DNA of 64,000 bases from Gavia stellata (taxonomy: Eukaryota; Chordata; Aves; Gaviiformes; Gaviidae): positions 1,054,001 to 1,118,000 of the forward strand of contig NW_026777121.1 in assembly GCF_030936135.1 (NCBI RefSeq), in the 5' to 3' direction. Shown here piece by piece: positions 34,036 to 44,295 of the stretch. Each line of letters begins with the position of its first letter. Position 1 is the first letter of the stretch. Position numbers and translations under genes: made by a program. Below the pieces are notes generated by a model. It was not told the DNA's origin, ran no database searches, and saw nothing but the letters and a program-made list of their open reading frames with translations.

Positions 34036-34205
34036 GCACATCACCATGTGGCGCGTGGTGATCGGGGCCACCCGGTTGCCTCAGCTGGGCCCTGAGGCCC
34101 AAGTGTGCAATATCAAGCGGCTACTGGTTCACGAGCACTACAGTAACATCACGCAGAGGAACGACATCGCCCTGCTGGAACCGGACCGGCCAATGCCCTC
34201 TAGCC
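34036..34205 (+). pseudogene. Stranded acrosin-like serine protease exon
   Basis: After a good acceptor (CTCTGCCTTCCAG) the sequence reads HITMWRVVIGATRLPQLGPE, then AQVCNIKRLLVHEHYSNITQ and RNDIALLEPDRP. This is the chymotrypsin-fold exon carrying the catalytic Asp (NDIALL), closest in my recollection to avian acrosin-like proteases. The frame then runs into unrelated sequence with no donor at the family position. The His and Ser catalytic exons are not seen nearby, so this is an isolated fragment. Confidence 0.75.
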
Positions 34206-34368
34206 TCCAGGGACCTAGCCCCGCTCAGCAAACGCAACGCACGGGGCTGGTTCCTTCTTTCCTCCCGTGACTGCCCCGCACTCCAGCATGGGAGCAAGGC
34301 TCCACCATACAGCTCTAGAAGGTAGACTGAGGAGATGAGGCTGATACAGGATTTACCAAAGCCATGGA
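34206..34368. other. Short spacer before LTR
   Basis: Nothing is recognised. Confidence 0.4.
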
Positions 34369-34962
34369 TGTCGTGCTTTAGCCCCAGCTGGCAACTAAGC
34401 ACCACCCAGCCACTCGCTCACTCCCCCCAGGTGGGATGGGGGAGAGAATCGGAAGGGTAAAGTGAGAAAACTCGCGGCTTGAGATAAAGACAGTTCAATA
34501 GGTGAAGCAAAAGCTGCGCAGGCAAGCAAAGCAAAACAAGGAATTCGCTCACTACTTCCCACCGGCAGGCAGGTGTTCAGCCATCTCCAGGAAAGCAGGG
34601 CTCCATCACCCGTAACGGTTACTTGGGAAGACAAACGCCATCACCCCGCATGTCCCCCCCTTCCTTCTTCTTCCCCCAGCTTTATATGCTGAGCATGACG
34701 TCATATGGTATGGCATATCCCTTTGGTCAGTTGGGGTCAGCTGTCCCAGCTATGTCCCCTCCCAACTTTTTGTGCACCCCCAGCCTACTCGCTGGTGGGG
34801 CGGTGTGAGAAGCAGAAAAGGCCTTGACTCTGTGTAAGCACTGCTCAGCAGTAATGAAAACATCCCTGCTTTATCAACACTGTTTCCAGCACAAATCCAA
34901 AACACAGCCCCATACTAGCTACTATGAAGAAAACTAACGCTACCCCAGCCAAAACCAGCACA
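34369..34962 (-). mobile_element. Solo LTR (avian ERV family A)
   Basis: It begins TGTCGTGCTTTAGCCCCAG and ends CAAAACCAGCACA, a TG...CA terminal pair. Internal boxes (GAGCATGACGTCATATGG, TTTGGTCAGTTGGGGTCAG, ACCCCCAGCCTACTCGCTGG) are shared in order with 20317-20860. No internal retroviral sequence is attached. Flanking target repeats are not clear. Confidence 0.8.
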
Positions 34963-35274
34963 GTCGGGGAAGAAGAAATTGAGAGAATATGCCACTTCAA
35001 TCCTGCATCTTGTTATGAAGTTTGTAAAACAGGAAGGGGAAGAAGGCACTTGCTGAGTGACGTGTAACATCTGGCCAGAAATTAAACATCCCCTGGGGTT
35101 TGCTAAAATCGCCTCTCGGTAACTTCACCAAGCTCTTTTAAACTCTTCTAAAATATTTTGCTCTGTATCTCTCTCTCAGGTTTTCCATATGCTTTGTGCC
35201 CTACACAATAACTATCCTGTAGTGCTGTCTCTGCCGTTGGGTATTTTTGCAGAAGCCGCTCAGTAGTCCGGTAC
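34963..35274. other. Spacer between LTR and CR1
   Basis: Nothing is recognised. Confidence 0.4.
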
Positions 35275-35474
35275 TCACAGAATCACAGAATCACTACGGT
35301 TGGAAAAGACCTGTAAGATCATCAAGTCCAACCTGAAAAAAAAAAAAAACAAACCAAAAACAAAACAAAAAAAAACCCACACAAACAACCCACGCAAGCC
35401 AACCACCACACAACAACAACAAGGCACAACAGACCAAAAACCAACCCACCCAACACCACACAGCACCATGTCCA

Positions 35475-36098
35475 TCAAGCTACATCCCACAATGCCACAT
35501 CCACACGCTCCTTGAATACCTCCAGGGAGGGTGACTCTACCACCTCCCTGGGCAGCCTATTCCAATGTTTCACCACTCTCTCAGGAAAGACATTTTTCCT
35601 AATATCCAGCCTGAACCTCCCCTGGTGCAACTTGAGGCCATTTCCTCTAGTCCTGTCACTAGTCACTTGGGAGAAGAGACCAACACCCACCTCTCTGCAA
35701 CCCCCCTTCAGGTAGTTGTAGAGAGCGATAAGGTCTCCCCTCAGCCTCCTCTTCTCCAGGCTAAACAACCCCAGCTCCCTCAGCCGCTCCTCATAAGACT
35801 TGTGTTCCAGACCCCTCACCAGCTTCGTCGCCCTTCTCTGGACACGCTCCAGCACCTCCATGTCTTTCTTGTAGTGAGGGGCCCAAAACTGAACACAGTA
35901 TTCGAGGTTCGGCTTCACCAGCGCCGAGTACAGAGGCATGATCACCTCCCTGCTCCTGCTGGCCACACCATTTCTGATACAAGCCAGGATGCCGTTGGCC
36001 TTCTTGGCCACCTGGGCACACTGCTGGGTCATTTCATATTCAGCCGGGTGTCGATCAACACGCCCAGGTCCTTTTCTGCGGGGGAGCTTTCCAGCCAC
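35475..36098 (-). pseudogene. CR1 ORF2, C-terminal part after a frameshift
   Basis: It carries [59 protein letters not shown] and [18 protein letters not shown], the standard C-terminus of CR1 ORF2 downstream of the reverse transcriptase. It is out of frame with 36029-38281. The break lies at about 36020-36040, where a few extra bases (ATGAAATGACC) replace the usual short sequence. Confidence 0.88.
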
Positions 36099-38281
36099 TC
36101 ATCCCCAAGCCTGTAGCGTTGCCTGGGGTTGTTGTGGCCAAAGTGTAGAACCCGGCACTTGGCCTTATTGAACTTCATCCGGTTGGTCTCAGCCCATCGA
36201 TCCAGCCTGTCCAGATCCCTCTGCAGAGCCTTCCTACCCTCAAGCAGATCAACACTCCCTCCCAACTTGGTGTCATCTGCAAACTTGCTGAGGGAGCACT
36301 CTATCCCCTCATCCAGATCATCAATGAAGACATTAAACAAGACCGGTCCCAAAACTGAGCCCTGGGGGACTCCGCTTGTGACCGGCCGCCAGCTGGATTT
36401 CACCCCATTCACTACAACTCTCTGGGCTCGGCCATCCAGCCAGTTTTTTACCCAGCGAAGAGTGTACCTGTCTAAACCACGGGCCGCCAGCTTCTCTAGG
36501 AGAATACTGTGGGGAACAGTGTCAAAGGCTTTGCTGAAGTCCAGGTAGACAACATCAACAGCCTTCCCCTCGTCCACTAGGCGGGTCACCTGGTCATAGA
36601 AGGAGATCAGGTTGGTCAAGCAGGACCTGCCTTTCATGAACCCGTGCTGGCTTGGCCTGATCCCTTGGGTATTCTGCACGTGTCCCGTGAGCGCTCTCAA
36701 GATGAGCCTCTCCATAACCTTCCCCGGCACCGAGGTCAGGCTGACAGGCCTGTAGTTCCCCGGATCCTCCTTCCGACCCTTCTTGTAGATGGGCGTCACG
36801 TTGGCAAGCCTCCAGTCATCCGGGACCTCCCCCGTTGACCAGGACTGTTGATAAATGATGGAGAGCGGCTTGGCAAGCTCCTCCGCCAGCTCCCTCAGCA
36901 CCCTTGGGTGGATGCCATCAGGCCCCATAGACTTATGAGTCTCCAGGTGGCATAGCAGGTCGTTAACTCCTTCCTCCTGGATCATGGGGAGCCTATTTTG
37001 CTCTCCATCCCTGTCATCCAGCTCAGGGAGACGGATACCCTGAGGATACCTGGTGTGGCTGTTAAAGACTGAGGCGAAGAAGGCATTAAGTACCTCAGCC
37101 TTTTCCTCATCCTTCGTGACAATGTTCCCCGCCGCATCCAGTAGAGGATGGAGATCCTCCTTGGCCCCCTTTTTGTTGTTAATGTATTTATAGAAGCTTT
37201 TTTTGTTGTCCCTCACGACCGTGGCCAGGTTGAGCTCTAGCTGGGCTTTCGCCTTCCTAATTCCCTCCCTGCATGACCTAACGAGGTCCTTGTATTCTTC
37301 TTCACTTGCCTTCCCCTTTTTCCAGAGGTGGTAAGTTCTCTTTTTTTCCCCGAGCCTCAGCATAAGCTCCTTGTTCAGCCAGGCCGGCCGTCTTCCCCGC
37401 CGGCTCTTCTTACGGCACAGGGGCACTGCCTGCTCCTGCGCCTTCAAGATTTCCTTCTTGAAGAAGGTCCAGCCTTCCTGGGCCCCTTTGCCCTTCAGGA
37501 CCGTCTCCCAAGGGACCCTCCCGACCAGTGTCCTGAACAGGGCAAAGTCTGCCCTCCGGAAGTCCATGGTAGCGGTATTGCTCACCCGCCTCCTTACTTG
37601 GCTAAAAATTGCAAACTCTATCATTTCATGGTCGCTAAGCCCAAGACGGCCTCCGACCTTCACTTCTCCCACCAGACCCTCTCTGTTCGTAAACAGCAGG
37701 TCAAGCAGGGCACCTTCCCTTGTAGGCTCCCTTACCAGCTGCGTCAGGAAGTTATCTTCCACACACTCGAGGAACCTCCGGGACTGTTTCCTCTTAGCTG
37801 TGTTGTACTTCCAGCAGACATCCGGTAAGTTGAAGTCCCCCACAAGAGCAAGGGCTTGCGACTGTGAGACTTCTGCCAGTCGCTTGTAGAACGCTTCATC
37901 AGCTTCTGCGCCCTGGTCGGGTGGTCTATAACAGACCCCCAGCAGGATATCCGGCTTGTTGGCCTTCCCCCTCATCCTTGCCCATAAGCATTCAACCCCA
38001 TCGTGACAATCATCCAGCTCTATACAATCAAAGCACTCCTTGACGTACAGAGCCACCCCACCGCCTCTCCTTCCTTGCCTGTCCCTCCTGAAGAGCTTAT
38101 AGCCCTCCATCGCAGCACTCCAGCCATGCGAGTCGTCCCACCATGTTTCTGTGATGGCGACCACGTCATAGCTGCCCCGCCGCACGATGGCTTCCAGCTC
38201 CTCCTGTTTGCCGCCCATGCTGCGTGCATTGGAGTAGATGCACTTGAGCTGGGCTATCGGTCTTGCCCCCGACAATGGCAT
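36029..38281 (-). CDS. CR1 ORF2: endonuclease plus reverse transcriptase (750 codons open)
   Basis: The N-terminal AP-endonuclease domain ([54 protein letters not shown]) is followed by a linker and the reverse transcriptase ([57 protein letters not shown]). The endonuclease would nick target DNA and the RT would prime on it. All catalytic motifs I can check are present. Only the last fifth of ORF2 is out of frame, so the element is young but not autonomous as it stands. Confidence 0.92.
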   Translation of the reverse strand: MPLSGARPIAQLKCIYSNARSMGGKQEELEAIVRRGSYDVVAITETWWDDSHGWSAAMEGYKLFRRDRQGRRGGGVALYVKECFDCIELDDCHDGVECLWARMRGKANKPDILLGVCYRPPDQGAEADEAFYKRLAEVSQSQALALVGDFNLPDVCWKYNTAKRKQSRRFLECVEDNFLTQLVREPTREGALLDLLFTNREGLVGEVKVGGRLGLSDHEMIEFAIFSQVRRRVSNTATMDFRRADFALFRTLVGRVPWETVLKGKGAQEGWTFFKKEILKAQEQAVPLCRKKSRRGRRPAWLNKELMLRLGEKKRTYHLWKKGKASEEEYKDLVRSCREGIRKAKAQLELNLATVVRDNKKSFYKYINNKKGAKEDLHPLLDAAGNIVTKDEEKAEVLNAFFASVFNSHTRYPQGIRLPELDDRDGEQNRLPMIQEEGVNDLLCHLETHKSMGPDGIHPRVLRELAEELAKPLSIIYQQSWSTGEVPDDWRLANVTPIYKKGRKEDPGNYRPVSLTSVPGKVMERLILRALTGHVQNTQGIRPSQHGFMKGRSCLTNLISFYDQVTRLVDEGKAVDVVYLDFSKAFDTVPHSILLEKLAARGLDRYTLRWVKNWLDGRAQRVVVNGVKSSWRPVTSGVPQGSVLGPVLFNVFIDDLDEGIECSLSKFADDTKLGGSVDLLEGRKALQRDLDRLDRWAETNRMKFNKAKCRVLHFGHNNPRQRYRLGDEWLESSPAEKDLGVLIDTRLNMK

Positions 38282-38337
38282 GTCACCCCTAGGCTCACCT
38301 CTGGGTAGCCTGGCTTCATCCCCTTCCCCCTTCGAGT

Positions 38338-38810
38338 CTAGTTTAAAGCCCTCCTGATGAGGTTTGCCAACTTACGGGCAAGGATTCTTTTCCCCCTTGG
38401 GGACAGCTGAACACCGTCTGCACTCAGCAGGCCCGGTGCCACGGAGACCACCCCATGGTCAAAGAATCCAAAATTCCTCTGGTGGCACCAGTCTCTGAGC
38501 CACGCGTTGACCATGTTTGCTTTCTTATTCCTTTCAGTGTTCCTCCCCGCCACTGAAGGGATTGCAGAAAACACCACCTGCGCACCCGATCCGTCAATCA
38601 GTCTCCCCAGCGCCTTAAAGTCCTTCTTCATCCCTTTCACGCTTCTTTGCTCAATCTCCTCGCTGCCAACCTGCAAAACTACCAGCGGGTAGTAATCGGT
38701 GGGCCGTACCAGACTGGGGAGTTTCCTTGTGACCTCAAGGTAGCTGCCCGTAGCTACGGCGCGCTGGTGAGACCGGCGAGAGCAGGTTGTTTGTAACAGC
38801 CCGACACACT
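38338..38810 (-). pseudogene. CR1 ORF1 C-terminal esterase fragment
   Basis: It reads RKLPSLVRPTDYYPLVVLQV, then GSGAQVVFSAIPSVAG, WLRDWCHQRNFGFFDHG and [20 protein letters not shown]. This is the SGNH-hydrolase region of avian CR1 ORF1. In the usual DGVHLS motif the catalytic His is Gln here (codon 38407-38409). The open frame extends to 38994, but the part beyond about 38810 no longer resembles ORF1, marking the 5' truncation. Confidence 0.75.
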
Positions 38811-38994
38811 CGGACAGGCTTGGGCTGCTGCGCACAGCTGAAAGGTGCTGTTTGTCTTCTCTCACTACCAAACGTGATTCTTTGAAGTTCACAGGAGAAA
38901 GTTGTAAGTGTTTAACGACAAAAGCAGGGGCGAAGTACCATTGGGTCTTGTCTTGCAAACAAGTTGAGACAAAAAGTGTTGATGTGTAGTCCAA

Positions 38995-40949
38995 ACCGGA
39001 GTTCCTCTTCTGATGGAGAGAGCTGCTGCAAATCTCTGGATTTTAAGTCTTTAGGATTTCCCCTCCTTCTCACACCTGGTTTTGAGATTCTCTTTTATCT
39101 TTAATTGTATCCCTTTGGCCTAGTCTTCCCACGCCCTGGATTGTTCCCTTTTCACCCCTCCTGCCTTTGCTCTTACAGTGTTCAGGGTGGAAAAACACTT
39201 CCTTTAAAAAAAGTGTGAAATGTATTTCTCCGTCTGGAATAGCTGTAATCGTAATTTAATCCAATTACATTGGCTAAACACATTAGCTGGACGCTTTTGT
39301 TAACAGCCGGCTTTTTAAAATCTGTGTCCTTGGATGGCGGAGCCAATGCCTCGGGGAGCGGAGCAGAGGTGTTGTGCGCCGTGAGAAGCTGCCACCCATG
39401 GGCTGCCCGGCGCCCAGTGCCTGTGCTGGTTAGAAGGATGCAGTTAGTTCAGTTTTGCTCTGTCACCGAGGAATTAGTGCCCTGCCCCTTCGCACAAAAT
39501 ATACAGAAGAGTGGCTTGAGCACTCTGTACATGCTTTTACACCGAGGGCTTGTACACATTTCATGTGCTTTAACTCACCTTTTAATAAGTTTGAGGTTTG
39601 CGAACGGAGTCCAGTACAAAGATGTTAGTGAGCTATCCATAAATAACGCATATAAATTAATTTATTTAGAGTCTTCTCTTGGTCACAGACCCTAAGTAAA
39701 ACACATAAGCTAAATCCACAATATGGAAATATCTGTCTCCAACTCCATGGCGGAATGTATTATTTTATCTTGGCTCACTGAGGAGCAGAATATGATCCAG
39801 CCCTTTGGGGCAAGTCTAAAGAGCAAGCAAATAAGATACTCTGAATTACTCTACCTAATTGAATAAACAACGTTCTTTGGAAACAGTTATTTGGCTAAAC
39901 TTCATTAGACATAAAACTTCTTTGTCTTTTTTTTCCTGTGTCTTCCCAGGTAATGTCCTTCCTATTGTTAGGATAACAAGTATCCCCAGGTTTAGTTTCA
40001 GTAACCCGAGTAGCACGGCAGGGTATAGAATTGTTACCAAAGATAGTAGATTGTGTTTCTGTCTAGGAACAAAATTCATATTGGTGGTGGTTTTGGTTGC
40101 AGTTTGTGTGTTGCACAGTTTAACAGTGTCATTCGTGATTTTTATTATTCAAGGTGTACAGAGCTTTCCATTGAGCTGAATGCAACATTTAGCTGATTTT
40201 CAGGCATCGTCTTTCTGATACTACTTTTGCTCCACCTTGCTTTTATGTAGGCAGCTTTAATGCAAACGTGCTAGTTAATATGAAATAAATGTAGTGGTTG
40301 TGCTTTCAATGAGGACAAAAATTCTTGACGAGCAGAGGAGAACAGTTGTCCAATGCTGCTCTTGATGTAACGTCTCGTATGTCGTTGATGGAAAGCTTAC
40401 AGTAGTGGAAGTTACTCGTCCTCTCAAAGCCATCCTTTCAAGTTACATTTTTCCTTCCCCTTGCACTTACACTACCTGTGCCCAAACTTCAATGGACGTA
40501 AGGAGTTTTTCAGAAGAAATGTAGGTTTCTGGGTGCATACCTGTGTGCTTGAGCGTTTGTCTTTGGTTTTCTTAACCGAAACGTTCTCAACTCAAGTGGA
40601 GGTAGACATTTTTCATATGTATTTGAAAAGGTCCAGACTGGACTGAAGCGGGTCATACAACTGTCACTCAGCTTTTCAAATTAAAAAAAATTGCTAAATT
40701 TTCCAAACAAAACCATCAACCTAGCCTCTGAGAGTGAAACATTGAAGCCTGCCTTTGGGTTCCCATAAATATTCAGATTCCCTTGTGATGAATATGAGGT
40801 ATGAACCTGTACTGATACAGAACTTTGCTGCGAAAAGTTCACTGCTGTCCACCTTTCCTGTAAGCCCAATATTGTGTTTGATAAAGCAAAATACACTTCT
40901 TAACAACCCATCAATTAAAAAAAATTACTCGTTTTTTCTTTTTAAACAG
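38995..40949. other. Presumed E2F3 intron 1 sequence upstream of exon 2
   Basis: No exon 1 of either E2F3a or E2F3b (MPLQQQ) is found in this stretch. It contains AT-rich sequence and nothing else I recognise. Confidence 0.5.
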
Positions 40950-41061
40950 GCAAAACGAAGGCTGGAGCTAGGAGGAAGTGGCCACCAGTATCTGGCTGAA
41001 GGACTAAAGACTCCAAAGGGGAAAGGAAGAGCTGCGACAAGAAGTCCAGATAGTCCAACAA
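40950..41061 (+). CDS. E2F3: E2F3 exon 2
   Basis: It reads [20 protein letters not shown], then [17 protein letters not shown], matching human E2F3 ([31 protein letters not shown]). This segment joins the isoform-specific first exon to the DNA-binding domain and includes the cyclin-A-binding-type basic stretch. The acceptor is TTTTTAAACAG and the donor GTAAGG. It starts in phase 0 and ends with one base of a Thr codon. No first exon is seen in the 2 kb upstream, so the promoter supplying this copy is unknown. Confidence 0.95.
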
Positions 41062-43340
41062 GTAAGGGAACTGGTAACACGCTGCATGGCACAGAGTTTT
41101 TGATTTTACTAGCTTGAGATCAGTGTGAACCAGCACGACAGGCTGCGTTACCTAGCTAAAGACGCGTGTTTATTACTGTCCTCGCCCGGATGTGTGTGCA
41201 ACATCCTCGCCCCCGCAGCCAGCAGCACGCAACGGGTTTGCGGCGTGCGTCGATCGGTTGGTGCAGAGCCGCTGAGAGGCCGCAGAGGCTCCTGGCTGCC
41301 AGCTCTGTCCCTCCGCCCGCCGGGCAGCCTGCAGCCTCGCCATCCAGGGCCTCCTCTTCACCCAAGGACACGAAGCGGGGGATGCTTAGGAGAGGTAGAT
41401 GCTGAGGAATCAAGATACTGCGACGGGCTCAAACGCACAGTTATTAGGCAGGGCTAATCGGGCCAGCCGCCTCCTTCCTCACTGGAGTTACAGCAGCTGA
41501 TGGGCAGGGCTTATTCCCCCAGGCAGGGATTTGCAAAGAGCGGTAGCTGTGCCCCAGCAGCGTTGCACGCTGCCTGCTTTTTGTGAGCTGCCTTCTCTCC
41601 CTGCGGTACGACTAGATTACTACTGCCGCTGCTTAGTTGCTGCAAGTCTTCATTTTTGCACGCCTGCGTTGCCTCGGGCAGTAGGTTTCTTGCAACAGGC
41701 GCTGGGGGTGTAGCCTTGCCATCTTGTTTGGGGGATTTCAGCAGGAGAGTTAGGCTTGCAGAGGGAGGGGAATGGGGAAAGAGGAGGACTGGGGCAGCAG
41801 TGGTAGTGATGGGAGAGCAAGAGGTGTGGAGGGTGCTTGTCCCTCCTCACCAGTCTAAGTCTTGTTTCTGCTGAGGCAGATGGGAAAAGTGAAATTAGCT
41901 GAAGAGACGAACTTAATGCGGACAAGTTACACAAGCACAGTTGTCTTCATTAAACTGAACTTCGTTAAGCTAAATGAAGTCCGTTTTAAACCGAAGTGCG
42001 TTCTCGCAGAAGTTCAGTACCATTCGGTGCATAGGATGCTGCTGCAGTGTTGCTAAGGCCGTACAGAGAACCCCCTTGCTGCATGACCAGGAGCACATCC
42101 CCGTTTAGCTGGGGGTCAAGTAGCCTCTTGCCCTTCTCACTCTGACCCTCTCATTCTTTTCCAAACCCCAAATTAAAACAAACAAACAAAAATCATGCTG
42201 GTCTAAATCCAGAATGTCGCCTAATTGATACGAATTTTCCTCCAGTTCCCCATGCAGACAAGCCCTGAAGCTACCAAAGAATGAGATACAGCAGGTTCTC
42301 TTTGCAAAGAGGCAATGAATTGGTTTTCACTGAAAAGCCATCATATCCTTCAAAATGTTTCAGGGTAGCCTAAAGGTTCACTTTTGGGTAGGATTTCAGT
42401 TTTGACTGACTTCTGCAATCAAGTGGGGGACCTGAACCTTGAAAACATGAAAATGACCACCAGATCAGCCTAAGATCCATCCTGCGTAATACTTGAAGCA
42501 AATGAAAGGTTTGAGATGTACCAGCCCAGCAGACTTCTAATAATGGCTGGCTCATTTCCCTTGACACAAAGTCCTCAAACATTTAGAATTAGAAATTATT
42601 CTCATCTCCATATTTAAACTCTTAAAAGCTCATCTATTGCTACATTTGTGCGTGAAAAGAGCGCGTTGTCTAGTAAAGATCCAAGCCGTTTGCTGACTTC
42701 TAATTTAAAAGAAGTGGATACCCTTGCCCAGTTTGAGCATTGTTTGGTTATGGGGAAATGATGATTATAAATTGTGTCTTGCGTCAATCTCCTCTAATTC
42801 ACTTGAGTTTTCTGTACGCCGTGCCGTGGAGTCTGGCGCTGATGGAATCTGTCGTTGTGTTCACCCACTGAAGTACACCCAAGTCCTGCTTAATTGCATG
42901 TGAAACACTTGTCTTACAAGAGGGGAAAATCAAACCCTGATGAAAGCTGGCTATCAGCCTGATGGAGGAGAGTCATAGGGGAATTTTTGGTATTGCTGCC
43001 AGAATAAATAGATACTAAAAATACTCTTAAGAATTCACATAGTGAAAACCTAAGTAGAATATTGCATATATGTATCCATCAGACTAATGGAAAGATTATC
43101 ATTTTAAAAAATGTATGGCTTTGCTCATGTACCTGTGACTTTTGGAAAAGTGCAGCTTGAAATGCAAATAAATACCCAGTGGTAAGTTGTGTCTTAATGC
43201 AGAGGTTTGAGAGATTTCTGTGGTAAAAATGAAAGAAATATCTGTAATATGTATCCTTTCATTTCTGGATGCTGCTTTCGGAACCAAAATGAGAGAACTG
43301 ATTTATCTGTTTTGGTTTTTTTTTCTCTTTTCTTGCCAAG
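41062..43340 (+). other. E2F3: E2F3 intron 2
   Basis: It has a locally GC-rich patch at 41180-41420 with open frames on both strands that match no family, then AT-rich sequence. No gene is recognised. Confidence 0.7.
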
Positions 43341-43560
43341 CTCCAAAATCTCCTTCAGAAAAGACTTGGTATGATACATCACTTGCCCTTCTAACAAAGA
43401 AGTTCATTCAGTTGCTGAGCCAATCTCCTGATGGGGTCTTAGATTTGAACAGAGCGGCAGAGGTCCTCGAGGTGCAAAAAAGGAGGATTTACGATATCAC
43501 CAATGGACTGGAAGGCATCCATCTCATTAAGAAAAAATCCAAAACCAACATACAATGGAT
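43341..43560 (+). CDS. E2F3: E2F3 exon 3 (winged-helix DNA-binding domain), with unusual substitutions
   Basis: It reads [60 protein letters not shown] and [13 protein letters not shown], the E2F winged helix including the DNA-reading RRIYDIT helix. Against human E2F3 it has Trp for Arg in TRYDTS, Ala for Gly, Arg for Lys, Glu for Lys, Gly for Val in ITNVLEGI, Thr for Asn and Ile for Val. The Trp and Gly fall at residues conserved across E2F paralogues. Splice sites are normal (TCTTGCCAAG, GTGAGT) and phases match exons 2 and 4. The gene copy is probably under relaxed constraint. Confidence 0.95.
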
Positions 43561-44136
43561 GTGAGTATTCCTTATCCTTTTCCTTTCCTGCTGGCTGATT
43601 TCACTGTCACAGAGCAGCAGTATTTTTCTTCTCCCACCTTCCATTCTAACACTTTGCTCCAAGCAATCATCCAAAACGCCTTCTATCAGGATAAAGCTTT
43701 CTTTTTCTGTTAGACAGGTTTTCAGTGTATAAACAGCATTTGTCAGGGAAACTAGAAACCAGCATTTTGTCTGAATACTGCATTAAGTCATTTGCTTTTG
43801 CAAGCGGCGTAAGTTCTAGGTACGCATCTCTACCTACTGCCATCCTCAGTCTTTTTCAGGGTGTGGTTAGAGGAGAGGTGAGTTAGAAGCAAGATTTTGG
43901 AAGAGCTTAGAAATATTTGGCTTTTCCCTCTTGGTGGTAGTTCCAAAATGTGTTGGCATGATAAAAAGATGCTTTTTCTGGGAAGCGTAGTTGATGTTGA
44001 CTCACTATGGGCAGGTTTAGGGAGAAGGAGATGAGGACTTGATCTGCACTGTAAAAGGCTGCCTCTTCCCTTTGCCATAGCACAGGGTCAAGTTTTACAA
44101 ATGCTGAAAGGGCGTCTTCCCCCTCTGTATCCGTAG

Positions 44137-44295
44137 GGGCTGCCGTCTGTCGGAGGATGGTGGCATGCTGGCCCAGTGTCAAGGCCTCACGAAGGAGGTG
44201 ACCGAACTGACTCAGGAAGAGAAGAAACTGGATGAGCTGATCCAAAGCTGCACCCTGGACCTCAAGCTGCTAACAGAGGACTCGGGGAATCAGAG
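44137..44295 (+). CDS. E2F3: E2F3 exon 4, copy 2
   Basis: Its translation is identical to the copy 1 exon at 374-532. Its first base completes the Met split from exon 3 (AT then G), showing that exon 3 and this exon form one gene. It is followed by the same U12 donor ATATCCTT. Confidence 0.93.

Larger units (their letters stand above)
35275..38810 (-). mobile_element. Nearly full ORF2-bearing CR1 LINE
   Basis: Minus strand. The tail (ATTCTGTGATTCTGTGAG) is at 35275-35292. Going upstream come a 3' UTR with an A-rich (plus strand) low-complexity patch at 35336-35465, complete ORF2 endonuclease and reverse transcriptase, and the C-terminal esterase part of ORF1. The 5' end is truncated inside ORF1 near 38760-38820, so the zinc-finger part and promoter are gone. 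It is the youngest-looking LINE in the window. Confidence 0.93.

Noticed and set aside
41156-41457. GC-rich open frames in E2F3 intron 2
   Set aside because: I considered an alternative E2F3 first exon, but no MPLQQQ-type start is present and the patch lies downstream of exon 2.
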